NCBI RefSeq assembly: GCF_003696365.1
Contig: NZ_RFFM01000001.1
Coordinates: 945,852-1,009,851, forward strand
Source: Stutzerimonas zhaodongensis
Lineage (GTDB): Bacteria; Pseudomonadota; Gammaproteobacteria; Pseudomonadales; Pseudomonadaceae
Length of the DNA stretch: 64,000 nucleotides
Direction: 5' to 3'
Below, one piece after another: positions 17,541 through 25,323 of the stretch (position 1 is its first letter; every line of letters begins with the position of its first letter). Under the pieces are notes generated by a model. That model was not told the DNA's origin. It did not search any database and worked only from the letters and a program-made list of their open reading frames with translations. The position numbers and the translations under genes were made by a program.

Positions 17541-19142
17541 ATGCGAAACAACACGTCCATCCGAGCTCTGCTCGCCGCGGGGCTGATTCTTGGCTCGCCC
17601 TTGAGCTACGCCGCCAGCAACCTGGTCTATTGCTCCGAAGGCAGCCCCGCAGGTTTCGATCCCGGACAGTACACCACCGGTACAGATTTCGACGCCGCCT
17701 CGGAAACCGTATTCAACCGGCTTGCCCAGTTTGAGCGAGGCGGTACTCGCGCCCTCCCCGCGCTGGCGACCGAATGGGAAGTCAGCGATGACGGCCTTAC
17801 CTACACTTTTCATCTGCGGCCTGGGGTCAAGTTCCACACCACCGATTACTTCAAGCCCAGCCGCGAGTTCAACGCCGACGACGTGCTCTTTACCTTTGAG
17901 CGAATGCTGAACAAGGAGCATCCGTTCCGCAAAGCGTATGCCAGCGAGTTTCCCTACTTCGTAGACATGGGCATGGACAAGAACATCACCAAGGTCGAGA
18001 AACTCGATGACCTGACCGTGCGCTTCTCGCTCAACCATGTGGATGCGGCCTTCATCCAGAACCTGGCAATGAACTTCGCCGCGATTCATTCGGCTGAGTA
18101 CGCCGACCAGCTGCTCAAAGCGGGCAAGAGCGAGCAGATCAACCAGAAGCCGATCGGCACCGGGCCATTCGTCTTCAGCCGCTACCAGAAAGACGCGCAG
18201 ATACGCTTCAAAGGCAACAAGGAATACTGGAATCCCGAGGATGTGAAGATCGACAACCTGATCTTCGCCATCACCACCGATGCGTCGGTACGTGCACAAA
18301 AGCTGCGCGCCGGCGAATGTCAGATCACGCTAAATCCTCGTCCAGCCGATATCGAAGCGCTGCAGAAGGATCCGAACGTCGCAGTCCCCAGCCAGCCTGG
18401 CTTCAATCTGGGCTACATCGCCTATAACGTACTGCACGAGCCACTCGACAAGGTCGAGGTCCGCAAGGCCCTGGACATGGCAGTGGACAAGAAGTCCATC
18501 ATCGAGGCCGTCTACCAGGGCGCAGGCCAACTGGCCGTAAATGCCATGCCGCCGACGCAGTGGTCTTACGACGAGAGCATCAAGGGCACCGAATACAACC
18601 CTGACAAAGCACGTGAGTTGCTCAAGCAGGCAGGTATTGCTGAAGGCACCGAGATCACTCTATGGGCGATGCCGGTGCAGCGCCCCTACAACCCCAACGC
18701 GAAGTTGATGGCTCAGATGATTCAGTCCGACTGGGCCAAGATCGGGATCAAAGCTCGCATCGTCAGCTACGAATGGGGCGAGTACATCAAGCGCGGCCAT
18801 GCCGGCGAGCACGATGCGATGCTGATCGGTTGGACCGGTGACAATGGCGACCCCGACAACTGGATGAACACCCTTTACGGCTGCGACGCAGTTGATGGCA
18901 ACAACTGGTCGAAGTGGTGCGATGCCGAGTACGACAAAGTGGTCAAGGACGCCAAGCGCATCACCGATCAGGGTGAGCGAACCGAGCTCTACAAGAAGGC
19001 TCAGGCGATCATCCAGCAACAGCTGCCGATCACGCCAATTGCCCACTCGACCGTCTACCAACCGATGCGCAACAGCGTCGAAGGGTTCGAGATCAGTCCG
19101 TTCGGACGTAACTCCTTCTATGGCGTAGAAAACAAGCGCTGA
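17541..19142 (+). CDS. dppA: Peptide ABC transporter substrate-binding protein (DppA-like)
   Basis: 533 residues with a signal peptide cut after SYA-A, then a family-5 solute-binding protein. It contains ...EWEVSDDGLTYTFHLRPGVKFH, the family signature, and the C-terminal WTGDNGDPDNW stretch typical of dipeptide-binding DppA. It captures di- or small peptides in the periplasm and passes them to DppBC. I chose ATG 17541 because GAGG lies five bases before it; an ATG at 17514 adds nine residues. First gene of dppABCDF; a strong hairpin separates it from dppB. Confidence 0.9.
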   Translation: MRNNTSIRALLAAGLILGSPLSYAASNLVYCSEGSPAGFDPGQYTTGTDFDAASETVFNRLAQFERGGTRALPALATEWEVSDDGLTYTFHLRPGVKFHTTDYFKPSREFNADDVLFTFERMLNKEHPFRKAYASEFPYFVDMGMDKNITKVEKLDDLTVRFSLNHVDAAFIQNLAMNFAAIHSAEYADQLLKAGKSEQINQKPIGTGPFVFSRYQKDAQIRFKGNKEYWNPEDVKIDNLIFAITTDASVRAQKLRAGECQITLNPRPADIEALQKDPNVAVPSQPGFNLGYIAYNVLHEPLDKVEVRKALDMAVDKKSIIEAVYQGAGQLAVNAMPPTQWSYDESIKGTEYNPDKARELLKQAGIAEGTEITLWAMPVQRPYNPNAKLMAQMIQSDWAKIGIKARIVSYEWGEYIKRGHAGEHDAMLIGWTGDNGDPDNWMNTLYGCDAVDGNNWSKWCDAEYDKVVKDAKRITDQGERTELYKKAQAIIQQQLPITPIAHSTVYQPMRNSVEGFEISPFGRNSFYGVENKR

Positions 19143-19150
19143 TAGCGGCA

Positions 19151-19178
19151 ACGACAGGCCAGCCGGCTTGCCTGTCGT
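19151..19178 (+). terminator. dppA-dppB intercistronic hairpin
   Basis: ACGACAGGC (19151-19159) pairs with GCCTGTCGT (19170-19178); no T-run follows. It sits in the 167-base gap after dppA, where such stems often stabilise the binding-protein mRNA or partly terminate, raising its level over the permease. Confidence 0.6.
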
Positions 19179-19309
19179 GCCTGTCTGACGCGCTCTGTCA
19201 TTCGCGATATTCAGATCACCGCCGACAGCCGTACCAGTCGCAGAGATGAACGCGCCAATCCAAGGGCTGCGCCGATACCGGGCGTCGGCTGACCAGGAGT
19301 TCTGCAACG

Positions 19310-20320
19310 ATGTTCAGCTTCATTGCCCGCCGAGTGGGCCTGCTGATTCCGACTTTTTTTGGCATCACCCTTCTCACCTTCGCCCTGATTCGCATGATCC
19401 CGGGTGACCCGGTAGAAGTGATGATGGGCGAACGAAAGGTCGATCCGGAAATGCATGCCCAGGCAATGGAACGCCTGGGCTTGAACAAACCGCTCTACCT
19501 GCAGTATTTCGACTACATCGGCAATTTGGCTAAGGGCGATCTCGGTGAGTCGCTGCGGACCCGCACCAGTGTATGGACCGAGTTCACCACGCTTTTCCCT
19601 GCCACCCTTGAGCTGGCCTTCGCAGCGCTGATCATCGCGGGCACCCTTGGTGTGTTAGCTGGCGTGATAGCCGCATTGAAGCGCGGTTCGCTGTTCGATC
19701 ACGGTGTCATGGGCATTTCGCTGGTCGGCTATTCAATGCCGATTTTCTGGTGGGGCCTCATCCTCATCATGTTTTTCTCCGTTGGCCTGGGCTGGACACC
19801 CGTTTCAGGCCGAATCGATCTGCTATACGACGTGGAGCCTGTCACCGGCTTCATGCTCATCGACACCCTGCTCAGCGACGAAGAAGGTGCGTTCCTCAAT
19901 GCCCTCCATCACATGGTGCTGCCCGCGATCGTGCTCGCGACCATTCCACTGGCCGTAATCGCCCGAATGACCCGCTCGGCCATGCTTGAGGTGTTGCGCG
20001 AAGACTATGTACGCACCGCCCGGGCAAAGGGCCTTTCGCCCAATCGCGTGGTGTTCGTCCACGGTTTGCGCAATGCGCTGATTCCGGTGCTGACAGTATT
20101 TGGCTTGCAGATCGGAACACTGCTGGCAGGCGCAGTCCTGACCGAAACCATCTTTTCCTGGCCGGGCATCGGCAAGTGGCTGATCGAATCCATCGGCGCA
20201 CGCGATTACCCAGTGGTGCAGAACGGCATCCTGCTGGTCGCCTGCCTCGTCATCCTGGTCAATTTCACCGTGGACATCCTCTACGGCCTGGCCAATCCCC
20301 GTATTCGCCACCAGCGCTAA
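19310..20320 (+). CDS. dppB: Peptide ABC transporter permease DppB
   Basis: 336 residues, six membrane helices. The N-terminus (FIARRVGLLIPTFFGITLLTFALIRMIPGDP) is typical of DppB/OppB permeases, and the EAA loop that contacts the ATPases is visible as EDYVRTARAKGLSPNRVVFVHGLRNA. It pairs with DppC in the inner membrane to form the channel for peptides delivered by DppA. It is followed after 12 bases by dppC. Confidence 0.92.
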   Translation: MFSFIARRVGLLIPTFFGITLLTFALIRMIPGDPVEVMMGERKVDPEMHAQAMERLGLNKPLYLQYFDYIGNLAKGDLGESLRTRTSVWTEFTTLFPATLELAFAALIIAGTLGVLAGVIAALKRGSLFDHGVMGISLVGYSMPIFWWGLILIMFFSVGLGWTPVSGRIDLLYDVEPVTGFMLIDTLLSDEEGAFLNALHHMVLPAIVLATIPLAVIARMTRSAMLEVLREDYVRTARAKGLSPNRVVFVHGLRNALIPVLTVFGLQIGTLLAGAVLTETIFSWPGIGKWLIESIGARDYPVVQNGILLVACLVILVNFTVDILYGLANPRIRHQR

Positions 20321-20332
20321 GGAGGCCGAAGC

Positions 20333-21244
20333 ATGAATAGCATCGAGACCCTGCCGGCCGCTGAGCCAGCAACCTATTACCCATCGCCACTGGGTGAATT
20401 CTGGACAGCCTTCCGCCGAAACAAAGGCGCATTGGGCGGCCTGATTTTCATGTTGCTACTGATCATATGCGCGGTGTTTGCTCCAGCGCTGGCGCCTCAC
20501 AACCCCACAGAGCAGTTCCGCGATTTCCTGCTCACGCCGCCGGCCTGGCAGGATGGCGGTACGTCGCAGTTCCTGCTGGGCACCGATGAACTGGGCAGAG
20601 ACATGCTCTCGCGGCTGATCCACGGCGCCCGTCTCTCGCTCCTTATCGGCTTGGCCTCGGTCGTTTTTTCTCTCGTACCGGGCATCCTGCTCGGCCTGCT
20701 TGCAGGTTTTTCGCCGACCCGGCTTGGTCCGTTCATCATGCGTTTGATGGACATCATGCTGGCGCTGCCTTCGCTGCTGCTGGCCGTGGCGATCGTTGCG
20801 ATCCTCGGCCCTGGCCTGATCAACACCATCTTCGCCATCGCCATCGTGTCTCTGCCCTCCTACGTGCGCCTGACCCGAGCGGCGGTGATGACCGAGCTCA
20901 ACCGCGACTATGTGACGGCCTCTAAACTGGCCGGCGCCGGCACCTTGCGCTTGATGTTCATCAGCGTATTGCCGAACTGCATGGCGCCGCTGATCGTCCA
21001 GGCCACACTGAGTTTTTCCTCGGCGATTCTCGACGCAGCCGCGCTGGGCTTTCTCGGGCTCGGCGTTCAGCCACCCACGCCTGAGTGGGGCACGATGCTG
21101 GCCTCGGCGCGCGACTACATCGAACGCGCCTGGTGGGTCGTTTCCCTTCCAGGCCTGGCGATCTTGCTGAGCGTTCTGGCAATCAACCTCTTCGGTGACG
21201 GGCTGCGTGATGCGCTTGACCCGAAACTGAAGAACGCCGCATGA
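20333..21244 (+). CDS. dppC: Peptide ABC transporter permease DppC
   Basis: 303 residues, with the DppC/OppC N-terminal extension (FWTAFRRNKGALGGLIFM), six helices and the EAA loop (RDYVTASKLAGAGTLRLMFISVLPN). GTDELGRDMLSRLIHGAR is the family signature. It is the second half of the membrane channel of the peptide importer. GGAGG precedes the ATG at 20333. Confidence 0.92.
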   Translation: MNSIETLPAAEPATYYPSPLGEFWTAFRRNKGALGGLIFMLLLIICAVFAPALAPHNPTEQFRDFLLTPPAWQDGGTSQFLLGTDELGRDMLSRLIHGARLSLLIGLASVVFSLVPGILLGLLAGFSPTRLGPFIMRLMDIMLALPSLLLAVAIVAILGPGLINTIFAIAIVSLPSYVRLTRAAVMTELNRDYVTASKLAGAGTLRLMFISVLPNCMAPLIVQATLSFSSAILDAAALGFLGLGVQPPTPEWGTMLASARDYIERAWWVVSLPGLAILLSVLAINLFGDGLRDALDPKLKNAA

Positions 21245-21296
21245 GGTGCTCGTCGATGCTTGATTCAAGACTTACGCACGCGAGGGACAATCGCCC

Positions 21297-22325
21297 ATGA
21301 GCCTCCTCGAAATTCAGAATCTGTCCGTACGCTTCGGTGATGACGGCGCGCCGCCAGTGGTCGACGGGCTTGACCTCAACGTCGACAAAGGCGAAGTGCT
21401 TGCCATCGTCGGTGAGTCCGGTTCCGGCAAATCGGTCACGATGATGGCCTTGATGGGGCTGATTGACGCGCCAGGAAAAGTGACCGCCAACCGCCTACAG
21501 TTTGCTGGTCAGGATCTGTTGACGCTCAAGGGTCGCCAGCGGCGGCGGCTGATCGGCAAGGACCTGGCTATGGTCTTTCAGGATCCGATGACGGCGCTCA
21601 ATCCCAGTTACACGGTGGGGTTCCAGATCGAGGAAGTGCTGCGCCAGCATCTGGGCCTCAAGGGCAAAGCCGCACGGCTACGCGCGCTCGAGTTGCTTGA
21701 GCGGGTAGAGATCCCCGGCGCCGCGAGTCGTCTGGACGCCTTCCCCCACCAGCTTTCCGGCGGCATGAGCCAGCGGGTGGCCATTGCCATGGCAATCGCA
21801 GGCGAGCCGCAGCTTTTGATCGCCGACGAGCCGACCACGGCACTCGACGTGACCATCCAGGCGCAAATCATGGATCTGCTGCTGAACTTGCAGCGCGACC
21901 AGAACATGGCCCTCATCCTGATCACCCATGACTTGGCTGTAGTGGCCGAAACCGCTCAGCGCGTCTGCGTGATGTATGCGGGACAAGCGGTGGAGACCGG
22001 CCGGGTGCCGCAGCTGTTCGATGCCCCCGCCCATCCATACACCGAGGCGTTGCTGGCCTCGATCCCGGAGCATGCCAATAGCCGCCGACTGGCGACACTT
22101 CCCGGCATCGTACCTGGGCGCTATGACCGTCCCTCGGGATGTCTGCTTTCCCCACGCTGCCCCTATGCGCAGCCTCGGTGTCAGGAGCGGCCAGCGCTCG
22201 AGCCTTATGACCGCGGCGAAGTCCGCTGCTTTTTTCCACGCAACATGACGCCTGGCGAGACACCCGAGGTGCTGCCCGAAGCGCAACGTCTGAGCCAGCC
22301 TCCGGGAGATCGACATGTCTACTGA
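21297..22325 (+). CDS. dppD: Peptide ABC transporter ATPase DppD
   Basis: 342 residues with Walker A (GESGSGKS), Q-loop ([12 protein letters not shown]), ABC signature ([12 protein letters not shown]), Walker B ([12 protein letters not shown]) and H-loop (THDLAVV). The C-terminal oligopeptide-transporter extension holds a Cys cluster ([13 protein letters not shown] ... VRCFF) that in relatives binds an Fe-S cluster. It powers peptide import as a dimer with DppF; the genes overlap by 11 bases. Confidence 0.92.
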   Translation: MSLLEIQNLSVRFGDDGAPPVVDGLDLNVDKGEVLAIVGESGSGKSVTMMALMGLIDAPGKVTANRLQFAGQDLLTLKGRQRRRLIGKDLAMVFQDPMTALNPSYTVGFQIEEVLRQHLGLKGKAARLRALELLERVEIPGAASRLDAFPHQLSGGMSQRVAIAMAIAGEPQLLIADEPTTALDVTIQAQIMDLLLNLQRDQNMALILITHDLAVVAETAQRVCVMYAGQAVETGRVPQLFDAPAHPYTEALLASIPEHANSRRLATLPGIVPGRYDRPSGCLLSPRCPYAQPRCQERPALEPYDRGEVRCFFPRNMTPGETPEVLPEAQRLSQPPGDRHVY

Positions 22326-23310
22326 ATCATCGACTGGAAGCGTACTGTCAGCACGTGAGCTGACCCGCCACTATGAAATCTCCCGCGGGCTGTTCAAACC
22401 TAATGCCACGGTGCGCGCACTCAACGGCGTCTCGTTCGAGTTGCAGGCTGGCGAGACCCTCGCAGTAGTTGGTGAGTCCGGCTGTGGCAAGTCCACCCTG
22501 GCCCGCGCACTGACGCTCATCGAAGAGCCGACCTCCGGCTCGCTGCAGATTGCGGGTCAGGAAGTGGCGGGTGCCGACAACGCACAGCGTAAACAGCTGC
22601 GGCGCGATGTGCAGATGGTCTTCCAGAACCCCTATGCCTCGTTGAACCCGCGGCAGAAGATCGGCGACCAGCTGGCCGAGCCCTTGGTGATCAACACCGG
22701 TCTGTCACGCAGCGAACGGCGTGAGCGCGTTCAATCGATGATGCAGCAGGTCGGGCTGCGGCCCGAGCACTATCAGCGTTACCCGCATATGTTTTCCGGC
22801 GGCCAACGCCAACGTATCGCGCTGGCCCGCGCCATGATGCTCAATCCCAAGGTGCTGATCGCTGACGAGCCTACATCGGCGCTGGATGTCTCGATCCAGG
22901 CGCAGGTCTTGAACCTGTTCATGGACATGCAGGAGCAGTTCAACGCCGGTTACGTGTTCATCTCCCACGATCTGGCCGTGGTGCGCCACGTTGCGGACAA
23001 GGTGCTGGTGATGTATTTCGGCAGCCCGATGGAAATGGGCCCCGCCGAGCTGATCTATACCCGACCGCTGCACCCCTACACTCAGGTGTTGCTGGCGGCC
23101 ACACCAAGCATCCGACCTGACGCTGCAAAGCCGAAGATCAAGGTCAGCGGCGAACTGCCCAACCCGCTTGACCCACCGACCGGCTGCGTCTTTCACACCC
23201 GCTGCCCGCACGCTACCGAACGCTGCAGCGCTGAAGTCCCGGCGTTCCGACCCCTGGACGGGCGACTGGTAGCCTGCCATTACGCTGAAACCGTTGGCGA
23301 CCGAAACTGA
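22315..23310 (+). CDS. dppF: Peptide ABC transporter ATPase DppF
   Basis: 331 residues with Walker A (GESGCGKST), Q-loop ([14 protein letters not shown]), signature ([15 protein letters not shown]), Walker B ([12 protein letters not shown]) and H-loop (SHDLAVV), then the C-terminal extension with [16 protein letters not shown]. It is the partner ATPase of DppD and the last gene of the operon, followed by a terminator and the left prophage junction. Confidence 0.92.
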   Translation: MSTESSTGSVLSARELTRHYEISRGLFKPNATVRALNGVSFELQAGETLAVVGESGCGKSTLARALTLIEEPTSGSLQIAGQEVAGADNAQRKQLRRDVQMVFQNPYASLNPRQKIGDQLAEPLVINTGLSRSERRERVQSMMQQVGLRPEHYQRYPHMFSGGQRQRIALARAMMLNPKVLIADEPTSALDVSIQAQVLNLFMDMQEQFNAGYVFISHDLAVVRHVADKVLVMYFGSPMEMGPAELIYTRPLHPYTQVLLAATPSIRPDAAKPKIKVSGELPNPLDPPTGCVFHTRCPHATERCSAEVPAFRPLDGRLVACHYAETVGDRN

Positions 23311-23395
23311 GTTGGCCGAGCGCATCTCGGCCAAATGCCCAATTCGAAAAAGAGAAACCCAACCGGCCAGCATTTTTTTGAATGGCTGAAACGCG

Positions 23396-23420
23396 AAAGG
23401 CCCCGGAGTACGGGGCCTTT
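23396..23420. terminator. Terminator between dppF and the left prophage junction
   Basis: AAAGGCCCCG and CGGGGCCTTT form a 10-bp stem with a 5-base loop, followed by TT on the plus strand. Before prophage entry it would have lain between dppF and the convergent tRNA-Ser and served both. A near-identical hairpin sits at the right junction. Confidence 0.85.
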
Positions 23421-23429
23421 TGCTTGATA

Positions 23430-23455
23430 TGGCGGAGGAGGTGAGATTCGAACTC
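23430..23455. repeat. Left attachment repeat (displaced tRNA-Ser 3' end)
   Basis: These 26 bases, from TGGCGGAGGAGG to GAACTC, match the 3' end of tRNA-Ser at 60334-60359 exactly, and the two sequences diverge directly after. It is the host's original tRNA end left behind by integration. Confidence 0.92.
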
Positions 23456-23512
23456 GTCGCCAACCCCGCGGGATGACGCATAAACCGGGCGCTTAACCTT
23501 GCCGAGTCGCGA

Positions 23513-23543
23513 TTTGGGAACGTTTTGGGAACACTTTGGGAAC
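23513..23543. repeat. Three phased integrase arm-type repeats (left)
   Basis: TTTGGGAAC occurs at 23513, 23524 and 23535, exactly 11 bp apart, between the left attachment repeat and the integrase stop. Two TGGGAAC repeats with the same spacing flank the right end. They look like arm-type integrase sites. Confidence 0.7.
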
Positions 23544-23605
23544 ATTGCGGGCGCTGCGGCCGCTGAAATAGCGGCCTGCAGCGTGGTTTGGCGGGAAATG
23601 ACGCG

Positions 23606-24775
23606 TTACAAGCCGAGGCGCTGCTCGATGATGCTGGTCATGTCGGTGGCGTCCTGATTGATCCAGTTGCCGTAGTGCCGAAGGATCATCGCCGTCGAGG
23701 TGTGCCCCATCTGCGCCGCGATCCAATCGATCGGTACCGCGCAGCTGGTCAGCATCTGGCTGGCGAAGGTATGCCGGCAGTGGTTCGGGCCGCGGTGCCG
23801 TACCCCTGCCCGCTTCAGATGCTGCAGCCACCAGCCGTTGCGTAGATTGTCCGAGGTCGAGTACGCCCCGTTGGTGTGCGAGTTGTGGAAGACGAAGCGC
23901 ACCTGCTGCTTGCGGATCGTCCGGTTGTCCCGATCGGTGACCGCGATCTCAACCTTCGGCATATCCGTTGTTCGCTTCTCCTGATCGCGCAGCGCTTCGA
24001 GCGCCGGTTTCAGCAGCTTCAGTTTGCGAGTCGAGCGGCGCGTCTTGGTTACCTTGTAGGCACTGCGCACCCGGGCCCGCTTAAACGTCACCTCGCCCGT
24101 CTCTAGGTCGACATCCTCCCAGGCCAACGCGATCGCCTCCGACACGCGCGGACCGGTCCAGATCATGAACTTCACTAGGTTGAGCTCCTGCTGCCGATCG
24201 GGCGACTCGGCCGCCAGGATGGCGTCGATCTCCTCGCGTGTGAACGGGTCCGGATCCTCCGCATCAGGCTGGCGGATCACGATGCCCTCGGTTGGGTCAT
24301 AGGCCGCCTGGTTCTTGGTGCGATAAAGCTGAAATACCTGCCGCGTCAGCGCGACGACTTCCCGGACGGTCTTACTGTGCAGCTTCGGCATGAGCGTCTT
24401 CTGCACCCATGCCTGCATTTCGAGGTAATCGATGCTCTCTGCCTGGCGTTCGCCCCACTGCGGTCGGATGTGGTTCTTGATGCGGCTTTCATGGCTGCGA
24501 ATCGCAGACGGTGCAAGCTCGTTGCGCTTGATATCCAGAAATAGGTCAAGCCAGTGAGAAAACGTGCCGGACTTGACCCGTACCGACTCCGGAAACCAGC
24601 GCGCATAGACGAAGGTGCCGGCCTTAATCTCATGCCGGATGATGGCGGCCTGCCGCTCTGCCCTCTCGATGTTTCCAGGCGTCGGCTCGCCCGGGAAAGG
24701 CTCCTTGCACAGATCGCCTTCAAATCGAAAATAAACCCGGATTGCCTTGCCGCGAATCTCCACTCCATTTGCCAT
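23606..24775 (-). CDS. int: Prophage tyrosine integrase
   Basis: 389 residues. An N-terminal arm-binding part (MANGVEIRGKAIRVYFRFEG) and a SAM-like core-binding part lead to the catalytic domain with Arg in TGPRVSEA, the His-x-x-Arg box HCRHTFAS, His in MGHTSTAMIL and the Tyr nucleophile in LRHYGNW. It joins phage and host DNA at the tRNA-Ser 3' end and, with an excision factor, reverses this. The ATG at 24775 is chosen because the known integrase N-terminus (an Arm-DNA-bind-like segment) starts there. It is the last gene of the leftward early operon and next to the attachment site. Confidence 0.93.
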   Translation of the reverse strand: MANGVEIRGKAIRVYFRFEGDLCKEPFPGEPTPGNIERAERQAAIIRHEIKAGTFVYARWFPESVRVKSGTFSHWLDLFLDIKRNELAPSAIRSHESRIKNHIRPQWGERQAESIDYLEMQAWVQKTLMPKLHSKTVREVVALTRQVFQLYRTKNQAAYDPTEGIVIRQPDAEDPDPFTREEIDAILAAESPDRQQELNLVKFMIWTGPRVSEAIALAWEDVDLETGEVTFKRARVRSAYKVTKTRRSTRKLKLLKPALEALRDQEKRTTDMPKVEIAVTDRDNRTIRKQQVRFVFHNSHTNGAYSTSDNLRNGWWLQHLKRAGVRHRGPNHCRHTFASQMLTSCAVPIDWIAAQMGHTSTAMILRHYGNWINQDATDMTSIIEQRLGL

Positions 24776-24875
24776 TTGCGTCCCCACGCTATCGGTGATG
24801 CGGCACTGTACGAGCGCACCAGTGCCAGCAACAGAAATGGCCCGTTGCCGGGCCAAGAATCTGTTGGGTTGATTT

Positions 24876-25073
24876 CTAGGTGAGCCACCCCGAGCGGCGA
24901 CGCCAAAGGCGGCGCATTTCTACTACCAGGTGCGCAGCGCCAGCGGCGCCTTGGTGCTTAGTGATGATCGCGCTGAGCTCGGTGAACTTGTCAGCTGTGA
25001 CGTAGCCCTTGCGAAGCCAGGTTCTGGCCTCGCACTCGAGCCGCTGCTGACGATCTGTCGGGTTGTTGCTCAC
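24876..25073 (-). CDS. Small phage protein (DUF7696-like)
   Basis: 65 residues from a GTG at 25073, basic, with the pattern RLECEARTWLRKG...KHQGAAGAAHLVVEMRRLW, which resembles short phage proteins of the DUF7696 type. Function unknown. It lies between the integrase and a membrane mini-protein in the same leftward operon. The GTG start is uncertain, but the upstream part of the frame looks non-coding. Confidence 0.5.
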   Translation of the reverse strand: MSNNPTDRQQRLECEARTWLRKGYVTADKFTELSAIITKHQGAAGAAHLVVEMRRLWRRRSGWLT

Positions 25074-25087
25074 GGGTGCATTAGTTT

Positions 25088-25234
25088 TCAGCGTGCGAGT
25101 AGCAGAAACAGGTCGGGCAGATGGTTGGCTGTGGTCAACAACGCAGCCAGTCCTCCGCCGACCCAACCGCTCATAGCCAGACGAGCGCGGAGGCTCAGCC
25201 CGCCTTCATCATCGTCGTAGTGATTCGAGCTCAC
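25088..25234 (-). CDS. Small membrane protein (48 aa)
   Basis: 48 residues from GTG 25234: an acidic head (SSNHYDDDEGG) and one hydrophobic helix (AMSGWVGGGLAALLTTANHL) ending LFLLLAR. GAGGAG lies about 10 bases before the GTG, and the GTG overlaps the TGA of a 20-residue ORF upstream, so the two are translationally coupled. Function unknown; many phages carry such single-helix proteins in early operons. Confidence 0.6.
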   Translation of the reverse strand: MSSNHYDDDEGGLSLRARLAMSGWVGGGLAALLTTANHLPDLFLLLAR

Positions 25235-25293
25235 GCGTCGCACTCCTCTATCACCGTCTTTGGAGCCTGTGATTTGTAGTAATAGTCTTGCAT
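25231..25293 (-). CDS. 20-residue mini-ORF coupled to the next gene
   Basis: ATG at 25293 has AAGGAG seven bases upstream, reads 20 codons (MQDYYYKS...EECDA) and stops at TGA 25231, overlapping the GTG of the following gene as GTGA. The exact spacing on both ends argues for real translation, as a tiny protein or a leader that couples expression. No similarity recognised. Confidence 0.5.
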   Translation of the reverse strand: MQDYYYKSQAPKTVIEECDA

Positions 25294-25323
25294 GGTGCTT
25301 CTCCTTGGGTTTGAACGACTCGG

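Noticed and set aside
23430-23455. A second tRNA-Ser gene at the left junction
   Set aside because: Only the last 26 bases of the tRNA are present and the sequence diverges at once, so it is an attachment repeat.
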